Below, piece after piece: positions 1 to 10,700 of a stretch of DNA of 64,000 nt. The DNA lies in the NCBI GenBank assembly GCA_002255925.1, contig NKIH01000001.1, forward strand, positions 930,001-994,000, given 5' to 3'. The notes below the pieces were generated by a model. That model was not told the origin of the DNA. It was given only the letters and a program-made list of their open reading frames with translations, and searched no databases. Position 1 is the stretch's first letter, and the number at the start of each line of letters is the position of its first letter. Source of the stretch: Burkholderiales bacterium PBB6. Lineage in GTDB: Bacteria; Pseudomonadota; Gammaproteobacteria; Burkholderiales; Burkholderiaceae_C. The position numbers and the translations under genes are program-made.

Positions 1-537
1 CTCACGCGGTGAGGCAGGGCGCTCGGCGTCCCATTCGGGCAGCAGGAAATCGGTGAGCGTCTTGTGGTTGCCGACCAGCACTTCGCAGGCCGGCAGGATC
101 AACTCGCGGAAGGCGTCGACATAGGCCTGCTGCTCGTCCTCGTCCATCCAGGACAGGTTGGGCAGGTAGGCCACCATCGGCACTTCGGCGTAATCGGACA
201 GCACCTCGGCCACCGCGCTGACGTTCTCGGCAGAGCCCAGGAAGCCGACCTTGAAGCCGCCGATGGTGACGTCTTCGAGGATGCTGCGGGCCTGCTCCAC
301 CACCGGGTCACTCTCGATCACGTGCTGATCGAACACCTCGGCGGTGTCGCGCATGACGATCGTGGTAACAACGGGTAACGCATGTGCGCCCATCGCGGCG
401 ATGGTGGCGATGTCGCCGCCCAGCCCGGTGGCGCCGCTGGGATCGCTGGCGTTGAAGCTCATCACGCAGGCCGGTGCAGGGATCTCCTGCATGGGGTCCG
501 GCACGGCGCCGTCGTCGGGTTGGGTGAGGGTGGTCAT
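1..537 (-). CDS. thiD: Hydroxymethylpyrimidine/phosphomethylpyrimidine kinase, 3' end missing
   Basis: This ribokinase-fold kinase phosphorylates hydroxymethylpyrimidine and its monophosphate in thiamine synthesis. The minus-strand frame opens with ATG at 537 and is still open at base 1, giving 179 residues of a protein usually near 270-290. The start of the fold is recognisable: SFNASDPSGATGLGGD, a form of the ThiD motif SGGAGIQAD, then MGAHALPVVTTI and VGFLGS. The usual SDPSGGAGI is changed to SDPSGATGL, a variant of the motif that I read as still ThiD-like. It is divergent from the rubredoxin gene. The family call is good; catalytic residues near the C-terminus cannot be seen. Confidence 0.85.
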   Translation of the reverse strand, partial: MTTLTQPDDGAVPDPMQEIPAPACVMSFNASDPSGATGLGGDIATIAAMGAHALPVVTTIVMRDTAEVFDQHVIESDPVVEQARSILEDVTIGGFKVGFLGSAENVSAVAEVLSDYAEVPMVAYLPNLSWMDEDEQQAYVDAFRELILPACEVLVGNHKTLTDFLLPEWDAERPASPRE

Positions 538-634
538 GGGGGCCTGGCTTGAGGGGGAGTTCAGGAGGGGCGAACGGGCCGGCCTGGGACTTGGGTCATT
601 CTCGAAACTGTGTTGTGTATGTGCCGACAAACCC

Positions 635-665
635 TTGGCTTTTGCAGAGGGGCCGTCGCTATACT
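635..665 (+). promoter_or_regulatory. Possible sigma-70 promoter for the rubredoxin gene
   Basis: In the thiD/rubredoxin divergent gap there is a TATACT hexamer at 660-665 (5 of 6 to consensus). TTGGCT lies at 635-640 (4 of 6), but the spacer is 19 bases, longer than ideal. The hexamer sits 33 bases before the GTG at 699. This is inference from sequence only. Confidence 0.35.
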
Positions 666-698
666 CTGAGCCGATTGTAGTGATCTGGCATCGAACCC

Positions 699-872
699 GT
701 GAGCGAAAACCGAACCTGGATGTGCCTCATCTGTGGATGGATCTATGACGAGGCCGCTGGCGACCCCGAGCATGGCATTCCACCCGGCACCGCATGGGCT
801 GATGTGCCCATGAACTGGACCTGCCCTGAATGTGCAGCCCGCAAGGAAGATTTCGAGATGGTTCAGATTTGA
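699..872 (+). CDS. Rubredoxin
   Basis: This is a small iron-sulfur electron carrier of 57 residues. Two cysteine pairs bind one Fe: CLICG near residues 9-13 and CPECA near residues 42-46. The conserved rubredoxin core GWIYDEAAGDPEHGIPPGT lies between them, followed by W-D/N-W-x-CPEC. The GTG at 699 is chosen because it gives the usual length. ATG at 720 (M8) is in frame but would start just before the first CxxC. A rubredoxin between thiD and the pil chemosensory genes is a familiar arrangement in Burkholderiales. The redox partner is not visible here. Confidence 0.93.
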   Translation: MSENRTWMCLICGWIYDEAAGDPEHGIPPGTAWADVPMNWTCPECAARKEDFEMVQI

Positions 873-898
873 AGCCCGCGCGAAGCATGACGCGGGCT
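873..898 (+). terminator. Terminator-like hairpin after rubredoxin
   Basis: A perfect 8-bp stem (873-880 with 891-898) and a 10-base loop begin at the base after the rubredoxin stop. No T-run follows. It may be a weak or Rho-assisted terminator, or a processing hairpin between rubredoxin and pilG. Confidence 0.4.
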
Positions 899-939
899 CG
901 CCAGTCACTTGAGGACGTGCAACGTTGTGGGAGCGCCGT

Positions 940-1347
940 GTGACCGCTGATGGTCTGAAGCAAGTGTCGGCATCGCCGACCCGGGTGTTGGTCATTGATG
1001 ACAGCAACACCATCCGCCGCAGTGCGGAGATTTTCCTGCGCCAGGGCGGCTACGAGGTGGTGCTGGCCGAAGACGGCTTCGACGCCCTCGCCAAGGTCAA
1101 CGATCACGATCCCCAGATCATCTTCTGCGACATCCTCATGCCGCGGCTCGATGGTTACCAGACCTGCGCCATCATCAAGCGCAACCCGCGCTTCGCCGAT
1201 GTGCCCGTGGTGATGCTGTCGTCCAAGGACGGTGTCTTCGACAAGGCCCGGGGCCGGATGGTCGGCTCCGACGACTACCTCACCAAGCCGTTCACCAAGG
1301 ACCAGCTCCTGAAGGCTGTGGCGCAGTTCTGCGCCACCTCCGCCTGA
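940..1347 (+). CDS. pilG: Type IV pilus response regulator PilG
   Basis: This is a single-domain CheY-like receiver of the Pil-Chp chemosensory pathway, which drives pilus extension and twitching. The acidic pocket is at VIDDS near residues 14-18. The phospho-acceptor is Asp64 in IFCDILMP, followed by SS near the switch Thr/Ser position and the conserved Lys in TKPF. An upstream TTG at 925 is in frame. GTG at 940 is preferred because GGGAG at 929-933 sits 6 bases before it. It is first in a row with pilH, pilI, pilJ and chpA. Its close similarity in kind to PilH is resolved by gene order and by the N-terminal extension. Confidence 0.9.
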   Translation: MTADGLKQVSASPTRVLVIDDSNTIRRSAEIFLRQGGYEVVLAEDGFDALAKVNDHDPQIIFCDILMPRLDGYQTCAIIKRNPRFADVPVVMLSSKDGVFDKARGRMVGSDDYLTKPFTKDQLLKAVAQFCATSA

Positions 1348-1415
1348 GTCCCTGCGCGCCCGCGGCTGTCGCGGCTGCGCACATCTGGTTTTGATCTGAC
1401 CCGAAGGGGTTTCTC

Positions 1416-1784
1416 ATGTCCTCCATCCACAACATCCTGCTCGTTGACGATTCCAAGACGGAATTGCATGTCCTGACCGAAATGCTGACCAAGCGCGGCT
1501 TTGCCGTGCGCACCGCCGAAAGCGGTGAAGAGGCGCTGCGCCGCCTGGCCGAGCTCAAGCCCGACCTGATCCTGATGGACGTGGTGATGCCCGGCACGAA
1601 TGGTTTCCAGCTGACCCGCACAATCACCCGTGATCCGCGTTATGCGGGCGTGCCGGTGATCATGTGCACCAGCAAGAACCAGGAAACCGACCGCGTCTGG
1701 GGCATGCGCCAGGGCGCGAAGGACTACGTCGTGAAGCCGGTGTCGGCCGATGACCTGATGGCCAAGATCGCTGCCCTCGGCTGA
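1416..1784 (+). CDS. pilH: Type IV pilus response regulator PilH
   Basis: This is a second stand-alone receiver domain, 122 residues long. In the Pil-Chp system it is linked to pilus retraction or acts as a phosphate sink. It shows VDDS near residues 8-11, phospho-Asp55 in [10 protein letters not shown], a CTSK switch segment and the VVKPV lysine. AAGGGG lies a suitable distance before the ATG. It is 68 bases after pilG and 18 bases before pilI, consistent with one operon. Confidence 0.9.
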   Translation: MSSIHNILLVDDSKTELHVLTEMLTKRGFAVRTAESGEEALRRLAELKPDLILMDVVMPGTNGFQLTRTITRDPRYAGVPVIMCTSKNQETDRVWGMRQGAKDYVVKPVSADDLMAKIAALG

Positions 1785-1802
1785 TTCGAAAGGGCTGCCG
1801 AC

Positions 1803-2321
1803 ATGGCCAACAAAGAAGCACTGCGCGAATTGCAGACCCGCCTGGCGACGCGCTTGCAGGCGGCTCGTGAGCAGCCGCGCGACGCCGGTTGGCTGGCCGT
1901 GGAGTGCGGCTCAGCAGGTTTGCTGCTGCCCCTCGGGCAGGCCGGTGAAATCCAGGCGGTGAAAGACCTCACCCCGGTGCCCCATTCGGCCGCCTGGCTG
2001 GCTGGCGTGGCCAATGTGCGTGGCCAGCTTGATGCCGTGATTGACCTGGCTGTGTTCCTGCGCCTGCGTGCCGCTGCGGCGCCGCGCCCGGGTGCGCAGC
2101 TGGTGGTGTTGAACACGTCGCTGCGCGTGAACGCCGCCTTGATGATTGACCGACTGGCTGGCTTGCGTGACACGAGCCAGCTCACCCGGATGCCTGACGA
2201 TGGTCTGCCTCGGCCGGCCTACGCCAAGCAAGCCTGGCGCGATGAGCGCGGACGCCGTTGGGACGAGCTTGATCTGGCTCGTCTGGTGTCGGATCCCCTG
2301 TTTCTGGATTTGGCGGCGTGA
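1803..2321 (+). CDS. pilI: CheW-like coupling protein PilI
   Basis: The 172-residue protein is a CheW-domain adaptor expected to couple the PilJ receptor to the ChpA kinase at the pole. The CheW signature is visible as the LLLPLGQAGEIQAVKDL strand, then WLAGVANVRGQLDAVIDL, and later QLVVLNTSLRVNAALMIDRLAGLR. No transmembrane segment or receiver domain is present. It lies between pilH and pilJ as in other Pil-Chp operons. A pilK methyltransferase gene is not found after pilJ. Confidence 0.87.
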   Translation: MANKEALRELQTRLATRLQAAREQPRDAGWLAVECGSAGLLLPLGQAGEIQAVKDLTPVPHSAAWLAGVANVRGQLDAVIDLAVFLRLRAAAAPRPGAQLVVLNTSLRVNAALMIDRLAGLRDTSQLTRMPDDGLPRPAYAKQAWRDERGRRWDELDLARLVSDPLFLDLAA

Positions 2322-2371
2322 TCCCTGCCGTCCATCGATGCCGTGACCAACGGCAGCCCTGAGAGGAAGAA

Positions 2372-4747
2372 ATGAGTCTGCTCGATCAGTTCAAGAACAA
2401 GTTCGGCGGCCCGGCAGATGAGCCGGCGCAAGCCACTTCGGTCGCATCCGATGCTGCCGCCACCGAAGCCAAGTCGGACGACCCTGAAGTGGACTTGCTG
2501 CTCAGCGAGATCGACCAGCGCCTGGCTTCCCAGAGCGAGGGCGAGCCCAGTACCGCTCACTTCGACGCCCAGGACCTGACGACCGCCGCAGCGCCGCTGG
2601 ACGCCCTGGACGATCGTCAGCTGGATGACGGTGATGCCAACCACGCGGCCCTGTCGCGCCTGGCTGAGCCCTCGACGTTTGGCGAAGAATCCACCGGCCT
2701 GCCGCTGATCGGCAAGCGCCCGGTGCTGCTGCAGCAGCGTCTGCTGGTGGGCCTGCTTGGTGGCGGTGCTGCCGTGTTCCTGCTGACCGGCTTCCTCGCG
2801 CTGAACGCAGGCAGCAAGCAGGCCGGCCAGCTGACCGCGACCGGTCAGGCGCTGATGCAGTCGCAACGTCTGGCGAAGTCGGTGTCGCAGGCCTTGATCG
2901 GCAGCCCCGCGGCCTTCCCGGAAGTGCGTGAAAGCGGCGAAGTGCTGGCGCGCAACCTGCGCGGCCTGGCCACCGGCAACGACCAGCTGTCGGCCGTGCC
3001 TGCTTCGGTGCAAGACCCGCTGGAGCCGCTGCTGCCTCTGGTCGACCGCGCTGAAAAGAACGCCGGCATCGTGCTGGCCCAGCAGACCACGCTGACCCAG
3101 GTCGGTCAGGCCCTGCGCCTGATCAACCGCCAGTCGTCGGACCTGCTGGAAACCGCTGAAACCGTGTCGTCGCTCAAGCTGCAGACCGGTGCCTCGCCGG
3201 CTGAGTTGTCGGCGGTGGGTCAGCTGGTGATGCTGACGCAGCGTATCGGCAAGAGCGCCAACGAATTCCTGACGCTGGAAGGCGTGAGCCCCGAGGCCGT
3301 GTTCCTGCTGGGCAAGGACTTGAACTCGTTCCGCGAAATCGCGGATGGCCTGCTCAAGGGCAATGCCGAGCTGCGCCTGCCCGGCACGAAGGACCCGCAG
3401 ACCCGCGAGCGTCTGGAGCAGCTGATCGGCCAGTACGAACAGACCCGCAACCAGGCCAGCGCCATTCTGGGCAACCTGCAAGGTCTGGTGTCTGCGCGTG
3501 AAGCCCAGTCGGCCATCGTGGCTGACTCGGAGCCACTGCGCAAGGGACTGGAAACCGTGCAGAGCGCGCTGGAAGGCGAGGGCGGCCTGACGCTGCCTTA
3601 CGTCATCGCCTTGCTGCTGGGTGCCTTGGCCATCGTGGCCGGTGGTGCCGGCTTCCTGCGCCTGTATGTGCGCAACCAGGCGCTGCGTGCACAGCAGGCT
3701 GAAGGCCAGCGTCTGGCCGCTGAAGAGCAGGAGCGTGACGCCAAGCGCGTGAATGACGCCAACCAGGCCGCCATTCTGCGATTGATGAATGAGCTGCAGT
3801 CGGTCGCTGAAGGTGACTTGACGCAACAGGCCACGGTGACGGAAGACATCACCGGCGCCATCGCCGACTCGGTGAACTACACGGTGGAAGAGCTGCGTTC
3901 GCTGGTGGCCCAGGTGCAGGGCACGGCTGAGCGGGTGACCTCGACCACGCAGCAGGTGGAATCCACGTCCACCGAACTGCTGGCCGCGTCGTCCGAGCAG
4001 CTGCGCGAGATTCGTGAAACCGGTGAGTCGGTGCTGCAGATGGCGAGCCGAATCAACGAGGTGTCGGCACAAGCCCAGCAGACCGCCGAGGTGGCACGTC
4101 AATCGCTGACGGCGGCATCGACGGGTCGTCAGGCCGTGGCCGACACGATCGACGGCATGAACGCGCTGCGCGAGCAGATCCAGGAAACGTCGAAGCGAAT
4201 CAAGCGACTGGGTGAATCGTCCCAGGAGATTGGCGAAATCACCGAGCTGATTTCCGACATTACCGAACAGACCAACGTGCTGGCACTGAACGCCGCCATC
4301 CAGGCGGCCTCGGCAGGTGAAGCAGGCCGAGGCTTCTCGGTGGTGGCGGAAGAAGTGCAGCGACTGGCTGAACGCTCCGGCGATGCAACCCGTCAGATCG
4401 CGGCCCTGGTGAAGACCATTCAGACCGACACCCAGGACGCCGTGGCCGCCATGGAAAACTCCACGCAGGGTGTGGTGCAGAACGCCACGCTGTCTGACGC
4501 GGCAGGTACTGCGCTGAACGACATTGACCGTGTGACGCGCGACCTGTCGAACCTGATTGAAGAGATTTCGGCTGAAGCACGCCGCGAGGCGGTCTCCGCC
4601 AACGTGGTGGCTGCCAACATCCAGCACATTTTTGCGGTGACCGAACAGACCGGAGAGGGCACGCGCTCGACGGCCCAGATGGTGCATGACCTGTCGCGCA
4701 CGGCTGACGAGTTGCGCCAGTCGGTTGAACGGTTCAAGATCGTCTGA
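2372..4747 (+). CDS. pilJ: Type IV pilus chemoreceptor PilJ
   Basis: This 791-residue methyl-accepting-type receptor feeds ChpA. An acidic, probably cytoplasmic N-terminal region of about 115 residues precedes the first membrane helix (LLVGLLGGGAAVFLLTGFLA). Then comes a periplasmic domain rich in helices with PilJ-type repeats, a second helix near residues 410-432, a HAMP-like linker, and the signalling domain with the hairpin tip ITEQTNVLALNAAIQAASAG. GAGAGGAAG immediately precedes the ATG. The long soluble N-terminus before the first helix is longer than in the P. aeruginosa protein as I know it. Confidence 0.92.
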   Translation: MSLLDQFKNKFGGPADEPAQATSVASDAAATEAKSDDPEVDLLLSEIDQRLASQSEGEPSTAHFDAQDLTTAAAPLDALDDRQLDDGDANHAALSRLAEPSTFGEESTGLPLIGKRPVLLQQRLLVGLLGGGAAVFLLTGFLALNAGSKQAGQLTATGQALMQSQRLAKSVSQALIGSPAAFPEVRESGEVLARNLRGLATGNDQLSAVPASVQDPLEPLLPLVDRAEKNAGIVLAQQTTLTQVGQALRLINRQSSDLLETAETVSSLKLQTGASPAELSAVGQLVMLTQRIGKSANEFLTLEGVSPEAVFLLGKDLNSFREIADGLLKGNAELRLPGTKDPQTRERLEQLIGQYEQTRNQASAILGNLQGLVSAREAQSAIVADSEPLRKGLETVQSALEGEGGLTLPYVIALLLGALAIVAGGAGFLRLYVRNQALRAQQAEGQRLAAEEQERDAKRVNDANQAAILRLMNELQSVAEGDLTQQATVTEDITGAIADSVNYTVEELRSLVAQVQGTAERVTSTTQQVESTSTELLAASSEQLREIRETGESVLQMASRINEVSAQAQQTAEVARQSLTAASTGRQAVADTIDGMNALREQIQETSKRIKRLGESSQEIGEITELISDITEQTNVLALNAAIQAASAGEAGRGFSVVAEEVQRLAERSGDATRQIAALVKTIQTDTQDAVAAMENSTQGVVQNATLSDAAGTALNDIDRVTRDLSNLIEEISAEARREAVSANVVAANIQHIFAVTEQTGEGTRSTAQMVHDLSRTADELRQSVERFKIV

Positions 4748-4793
4748 CCTCAGCGCTGTTCACGCTCCACTGAAACCTCTTTCCGGCATCACC

Positions 4794-7700
4794 ATGGACC
4801 AAGACCGCGACCACGAAGGGCCGGGAGATCTGAGCGCATTGGCTTGGGTAAACGACGAGCTGCGCCGCACGCTCGAAACGGCGCACAAGTCCTTGCGCCG
4901 CCAGCTGCGCGAGAGCGACTCCCGCCCGCTGGATTTCGAAGGTGGGGCGCCGACGGCCTTGTTGCAGGCCCGGCACCTGATTCACCAGGGCGTTGGTGCC
5001 TTGGACATGATCGGTCTGCCGGCAGCCGCCCGCTTCCTGCGGGCCAGCGAGCAGACGGTGCAGCGGCTTTCCAACGGCACGCTGGCGGTCGATCACGACG
5101 TGGTCGTCACGCTGGAGCGTGCGTCGTTCGCCTTGCTCGATTACCTGCGCCGCATGCTGGCCGGCCAGCCCGTGCCTGCGCTGGCGCTGTTTCCGCAATA
5201 CCGTGATGTGCTGGCGCTGGCGGGCGCCGAGCGCGTGCACCCGGCCGACCTGTGGGACGCGCCACCGGTGCGCCATGGTCATGCAGGTGCCGTTGTGTCA
5301 GGCGGCCGTGTGGCCGTGGTGGCTGACACCCGCGTGCGTGGCTCCATCGAGCGCAAGCTGCTCGACTATTTCCGCACCGGCAGCCCGGCCGCGGCGGGTG
5401 TCATGGGCGAACGCTTCCACACGCTGGCGCAAGCCACCGCGGGTGAGCTGACCCTGCCTTGGCAACTGGCGGCCGCGTTTTTTGAAGCCCAGGCCCAGGG
5501 CCTGCTGGCGACCGATCTGTACACCAAGCGCATGGCCTCGCGCCTGCTGGCCCTGCTGCGTGCGGCCGAGCGTGGCCAGACCGAGTGCCCGGAGCGCCTG
5601 CTTCAAGACCTGCTGTTCTACTGCGCCCGCGCCCGACGTGACGACGACGTGGCACCGCGCCTGGGCCAGGTCTGGGACGAGCACGGTCTGCAGGCGGCTC
5701 ATGCGGTCGACGTGAATGCCGCTTCGCTGGGTCGTTTTGATCCGGCCTTGCTGCCGGTGGCGCGCCGCCGTGTGGCCGCCTTGAAAGACACCTGGTCGGC
5801 GCTGACCGCCGGCGAATACGGCGCCCAGACCGGCCTGAACGAACAAGCCGCGCTGGTCGCCGATTCGGTTCGCCAGCTCTACAGCAGTGGCCAGACGCTG
5901 GCCACCTCGCTGACCGCGGCCGTGGCTTCGTGCGGCGACGCCGCACCGAGCGCGCCGCTGGCCATGGAAGTGGCCACCTGCCTGCTGTGCATTGACGCCT
6001 CGCTCGACGAGATCGATCTTGAGCAGCCCGACATGCAACGCCGCATCGTCCGGCTGGCCCAGCGCCTGGACGTGGTGGCCGCGGGCCGTCCGTCCGAGCC
6101 TGTCGAGCCGTGGGTGGAAGCGCTGTACCGCGATGTGTCGGACCGTCAGGCCATGGGCAGCGTGGTGCAGGAGCTGCGCTCGTCGCTGGCCGAAGTTGAA
6201 GCGCAGATGGACCGCTTCAGCCGCAACCCTGAAGAACATGAATTGCTGATCCCGGTGCCGGGCCAGCTGGCCGCGATGCGCGGTGTGATGTCGGTGCTGG
6301 GCCTGGACCAGGCCACGCAAGCCCTGGCCCGCATGCGCGAAGACGTCGATGCCGCGATGACGGCGCCCGACCAGGCGCAGGCCCTCGCGGGCCGCCTGGC
6401 TGACAACGTCGGTGCCTTGTCCTTCCTGATCGACATGCTGGGCGTGCAGCCGCAGCTGGCCAAGTCACTCTTCCAGTTTGATGCCGCCACCGGCCGTTTC
6501 GCCGCAGTGATGGGCCGTGCCCGCACGGCCACGGCGGCCGATGCCGCTGATGCACAGCTGGCCGAGCAAGTGGCCGGCCTGATGCAGACTGCCACCGACG
6601 AAGACATCTCGTCGGCCGATCTGAGCCGCACGCTGGAAGACCTGAGCCACCAGGCGATGGCGGCTGACCTGCCTTCGCTGGCGGAAACCGCGGCGCAGGC
6701 GCGCCGGGCCATCGAGGCCGCCGACAACGACGACGAGCGCGAACTGGCCCGTGCCGATGCCGCACAAGCCCTGAACGATTTTGCCGACGCAGCGCGGCCC
6801 GCACCGCCGCCAGACAGCGCCCATGCGCCGCTGGACGACGACGCCGACATGCGCGAAATCTTCTTCGAAGAAGCGCGCGAAGTATTTGGCCAGGCCGCCG
6901 AGGCCGTGCAGGCGCTGCAGGCCGATGAAGGCGATCTGGGTGCGCTGACGGCCGTGCGCCGCGCCTTCCACACGCTCAAGGGCAGCTCCCGCATGGTCGG
7001 GCTCAAGGCCTTTGGTGAAGGCGCGTGGGCATGCGAGCAGCTCTTCAATGCCCGTCTGGCAGATGCCCAGGCGCGTGCCGATGCGCCGACGCGCGAGTTC
7101 ACGGCGGAGGCCCTCGCCACGATGGCGGGTTGGGTTGACGCACTGGAAGTGGACGCCGATGCAGCCATTCGCCCGGATGACTTGATGGCGCGTGCCGATG
7201 CTCTGCGCAAGGCACCGGTGTTTGCACTGGAGTCGGAGTCGCAGCCGGATTCGGCGCCTGAGCTGGACGTGGTGCCCGAGGTGCAGGCTGCTGCGTCGAG
7301 CCTGGACCTGGACGTCGCGGGTTTTGCCTTGCCGGCATTGACCGAGGGCCTCGAGGTCCAGGACAACATCGAAACCGCTGACCTCGACGCATCCGCGTTC
7401 GAGGCGGTGCCGGGCCGCTTGTCGGCGCTCGATCTGCCATCGCTGGACTTGCCGTCGCTGGATCTTGGCGAGGCTGCTGCCGGTGAAGCGCTGGAAGCCT
7501 CCGCTGTTGAATCGGTGGACGCCGTTGAGGAACAGCCGGTGGAAGCGGTTGTGGAAGCACCGACCGCCGAAGCTGCCGCCGCACCCGCTGAGTCTGTCAC
7601 CGAAGCCGCTTTGCCGGTGCTCAATGCGCTGCCGACCGACGCCGCGGATGAGCTGGCTGAGCCTGACGCGCTGGCTGCGGAGGCCTCCACGGATGCCTCC

Positions 7701-10700
7701 AATGAGGCCAGCGACTGGGCCCCCACCACCGAGGTGGTGCCGCCTGAATTGCGTGCGCCGCAGATCGACGTTGAACTCGATCTGGACGTGGACCCGGTGG
7801 TTGAAATCCCGGAAGGCACGTCGCCCGACGAGGTCGATGCGGAGCGCTACAAGGTGGTGGGTCCGCTGCGGATTTCCATCGCCCTGTTCAACATCTATCT
7901 GAACGAAGCCGACGAGCAGTCGCGACGCCTGTGTGTCGAGCTGTCCGAGTGGCAGCTGGAGCTGGAGCTGGACCGTCCGGTGAGCGAAACGGCGCTGGCC
8001 CTCGCACATTCGCTGGCGGGCAATTCCGCAGCTGTCGGCTACACGGCACTGTCCGGGCTGGCACGTCGGCTGGAGCATGCCCTCGAGCGCTCACGCGGCC
8101 GCGGTGTTGGTGAGCCTGCCGAGGCGCAGTTGTTCTTCGACGCGGCCGACGAAATCCGCCGCCTGCTGCACCAGTTCGCCGCTGGTTTCCTCAAGTCGGT
8201 TCCTGAAGAGTTGATGGCTCGTTTCGACGAGCACGAAGCGCAGGAGTCGCAGCATGTCAGCCACCCGGCGGCGCTGACGCTGGTCAGCAACCACACGGAA
8301 GCGCTGGGAGCACTGGCAGGCCAAGATCTGCCCGCCGAAGGCGATGAGCAGCTGCTGGCGCCTGAAGAGGCCGGCAGCGACGACTTGCCCTCCGAGCATG
8401 CCGAGATGCCAGCCACCCAGCTGGGCGGCCTGAGCTACTCCGCGCTGACCGAGGAGGCGCCGGTGGTTGCCGCGCCGCAGCTGCGCCGCAATGTGGCGTC
8501 GCTGGAAGGCCTGGGCGACGACATCGACGTCGCTGATGCGATCGACCCCGAGCTGTTTGAGTTCTTCAAGGAAGAAGGCCAGGAGCTCTTGCCGACGCTG
8601 GCCGAACACCTGCGTCTGTGGGAGCAAACCCCGTCGGACATGGGCTCGGGCGTGATGGTGATGCGTGCCCTGCACACCCTCAAGGGCGGTGCCCGTCTGG
8701 CCGGCGCGATGCGCCTGGGCGAGATGGCCCACCGACTTGAAACGGCGGTCGAGCAGGTGGCCAGCCGTGGCCACGCCGACGCCGTGTTGCTGGCCCGCCT
8801 GCAAGCGGGCGCCGACACGCTGGTGGATGAATTTGATCGCCTGCGCCGCGGTGAAGCGGTGCAGGACGGCAGCTCGGCAGCGCCTGACGCGCTGGCGGCA
8901 CTCGGCCAGGTGCTGAGCCAGTCTGCGCCGTTGGCCAGCGATGTGATGCCGGCATTGGCGGCCATTCCGGCCGCCTTGGTCACCGCCGCCGACGCCGATG
9001 TGGCCGCGCCTGCCGAGGCAGCTTCGGCGCCGCAAGCGGCCGTTGCCACCGCCGCTGTGGCGCCCGGCACCGTGGTTGATCGGACTCCGCTGGATTGGTC
9101 ACTGCTGGTGGGCGATGGCTCGGCGACTGCCGCGGCCGCGCCGGCCTTTGCACAAGATGCAGGCAGTGGCGCCAGCGTGCGGGTGCGCGGCACCTTGCTC
9201 GACCGCCTCGTCAGTCATGCCGGCGAGGTGGGCATTGCCCGCGCGCGCATCGGCAGTGAACTCGGCCAGATGCAGCTGGGCCTGCGCGACCTGACGGACA
9301 ACCTGGAGCGTCTGCGCCGCCAGCTGCGTGACCTGGAGCTGCAGGCTGAAACCCAGATGGCCACGCGCCTGGAAGCTGCGCGTCAGTCTCAGCAGGCGTT
9401 TGATCCGCTCGAAATGGACCGCTTCACCCGCGTGCAGGAGTTGACCCGCATGCTGGCCGAATCGGTCAATGACGTGGGCACCGTGCAGCGCGGTCTGGCG
9501 CAGACGCTGCAGGCCTCGGAAGACCAGCTGGCGGTGCAGACCCGTCTGACCCGCGACCTGCAGGACGACCTGCTGCGCGCCCGGATGGTGGAGTTCGACA
9601 CCCTGTCCGACCGCCTCTACCGCGTGGTGCGCCAGTCCGCCAAGGACAGTGGCAAGCAGGTTCGCCTGAACCTGAGCGGTGGCAGCATCGAACTCGACCG
9701 AAGCGTGCTGGACCGCATGGCGCCGGCCTTCGAACACCTGCTGCGCAACGCCGTGGCCCACGGCATTGAAGCCCCGGGCCTGCGCGAAGCCACCGGCAAG
9801 GACGCTGCCGGCACCATCGACGTCTTGCTGCAGCAAAGCGGCAACGAAGTGCAGATCGAGGTGCGTGACGATGGCGGTGGCCTCGATCTTTCGCGCATCG
9901 CCGAGCGTGCCCGTCAGATGGGCCTGCTGGACGACGACGCCCGCCCGACCGAAGCCGATCTGGCAGGTCTGATCTTCACGCCGGGCTTCTCGACCGCCGA
10001 CAAGGTGACCGAGCTGGCCGGCCGTGGCGTGGGCATGGACGTGGTGCGTGCCGAAGTGACCGGCATGGGCGGTCGCATCGAGACCGCCAGCGGCAGTGGC
10101 CGCGGCACCTCGTTCAAGATGGTGCTGCCGCTGACCACCGCCGTGACGCAGGTCGTGCCGGTGATGTGCGGCACGCAGATGACGGCGCTGCCGTCGACCC
10201 TGATCGAGCTGGTGCGCCGCGTGCCGGTGGCCGAGGTTGAGCAGGCTTACCGCACCGGCGCGCTTCGCCACGGCGACCGCGACATCCCGTTCTTCTGGTT
10301 GGGCAGCCTGCTGCAGCAAGGTTTGCGGGGTGCCGTCGAAGGCCGCACCGCGCAGGTCCTGATCGTGCGAAGCGCGGCGCAGTACGTAGCCGTGCACGTG
10401 GGGCAGGTGCTGGGCAACCAGGAAGTGGTTGTGAAGAACCTGGGCCCGCAGCTGTCGCGCCTGCCTGGCCTGGCTGGCATGTCGCTGATGCCTTCCGGCC
10501 AGACCGTGCTGATCTACAACCCGGTGGCGCTGGCGGCCGTGTACGGCCAGGCCGTGCGCGACCAGTTGCTGGCCCAGCTGGCCAGCGGCTTGCCCGAACT
10601 GCCGACGGATGCACAGGAAGCGACGGCTCCGGCCGAAGCCGTGGCGCCACTGGTGATGGTGGTCGACGATTCCTTGACGGTGCGCCGCGTGACCCAGCGT

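Noticed and set aside
2219..4687. 822-residue open frame on the minus strand opposite pilJ
   Set aside because: Translation is low-complexity (His, Gln, Arg, Leu-rich) with no family motif and mirrors pilJ codon positions; typical of high-GC antisense frames.
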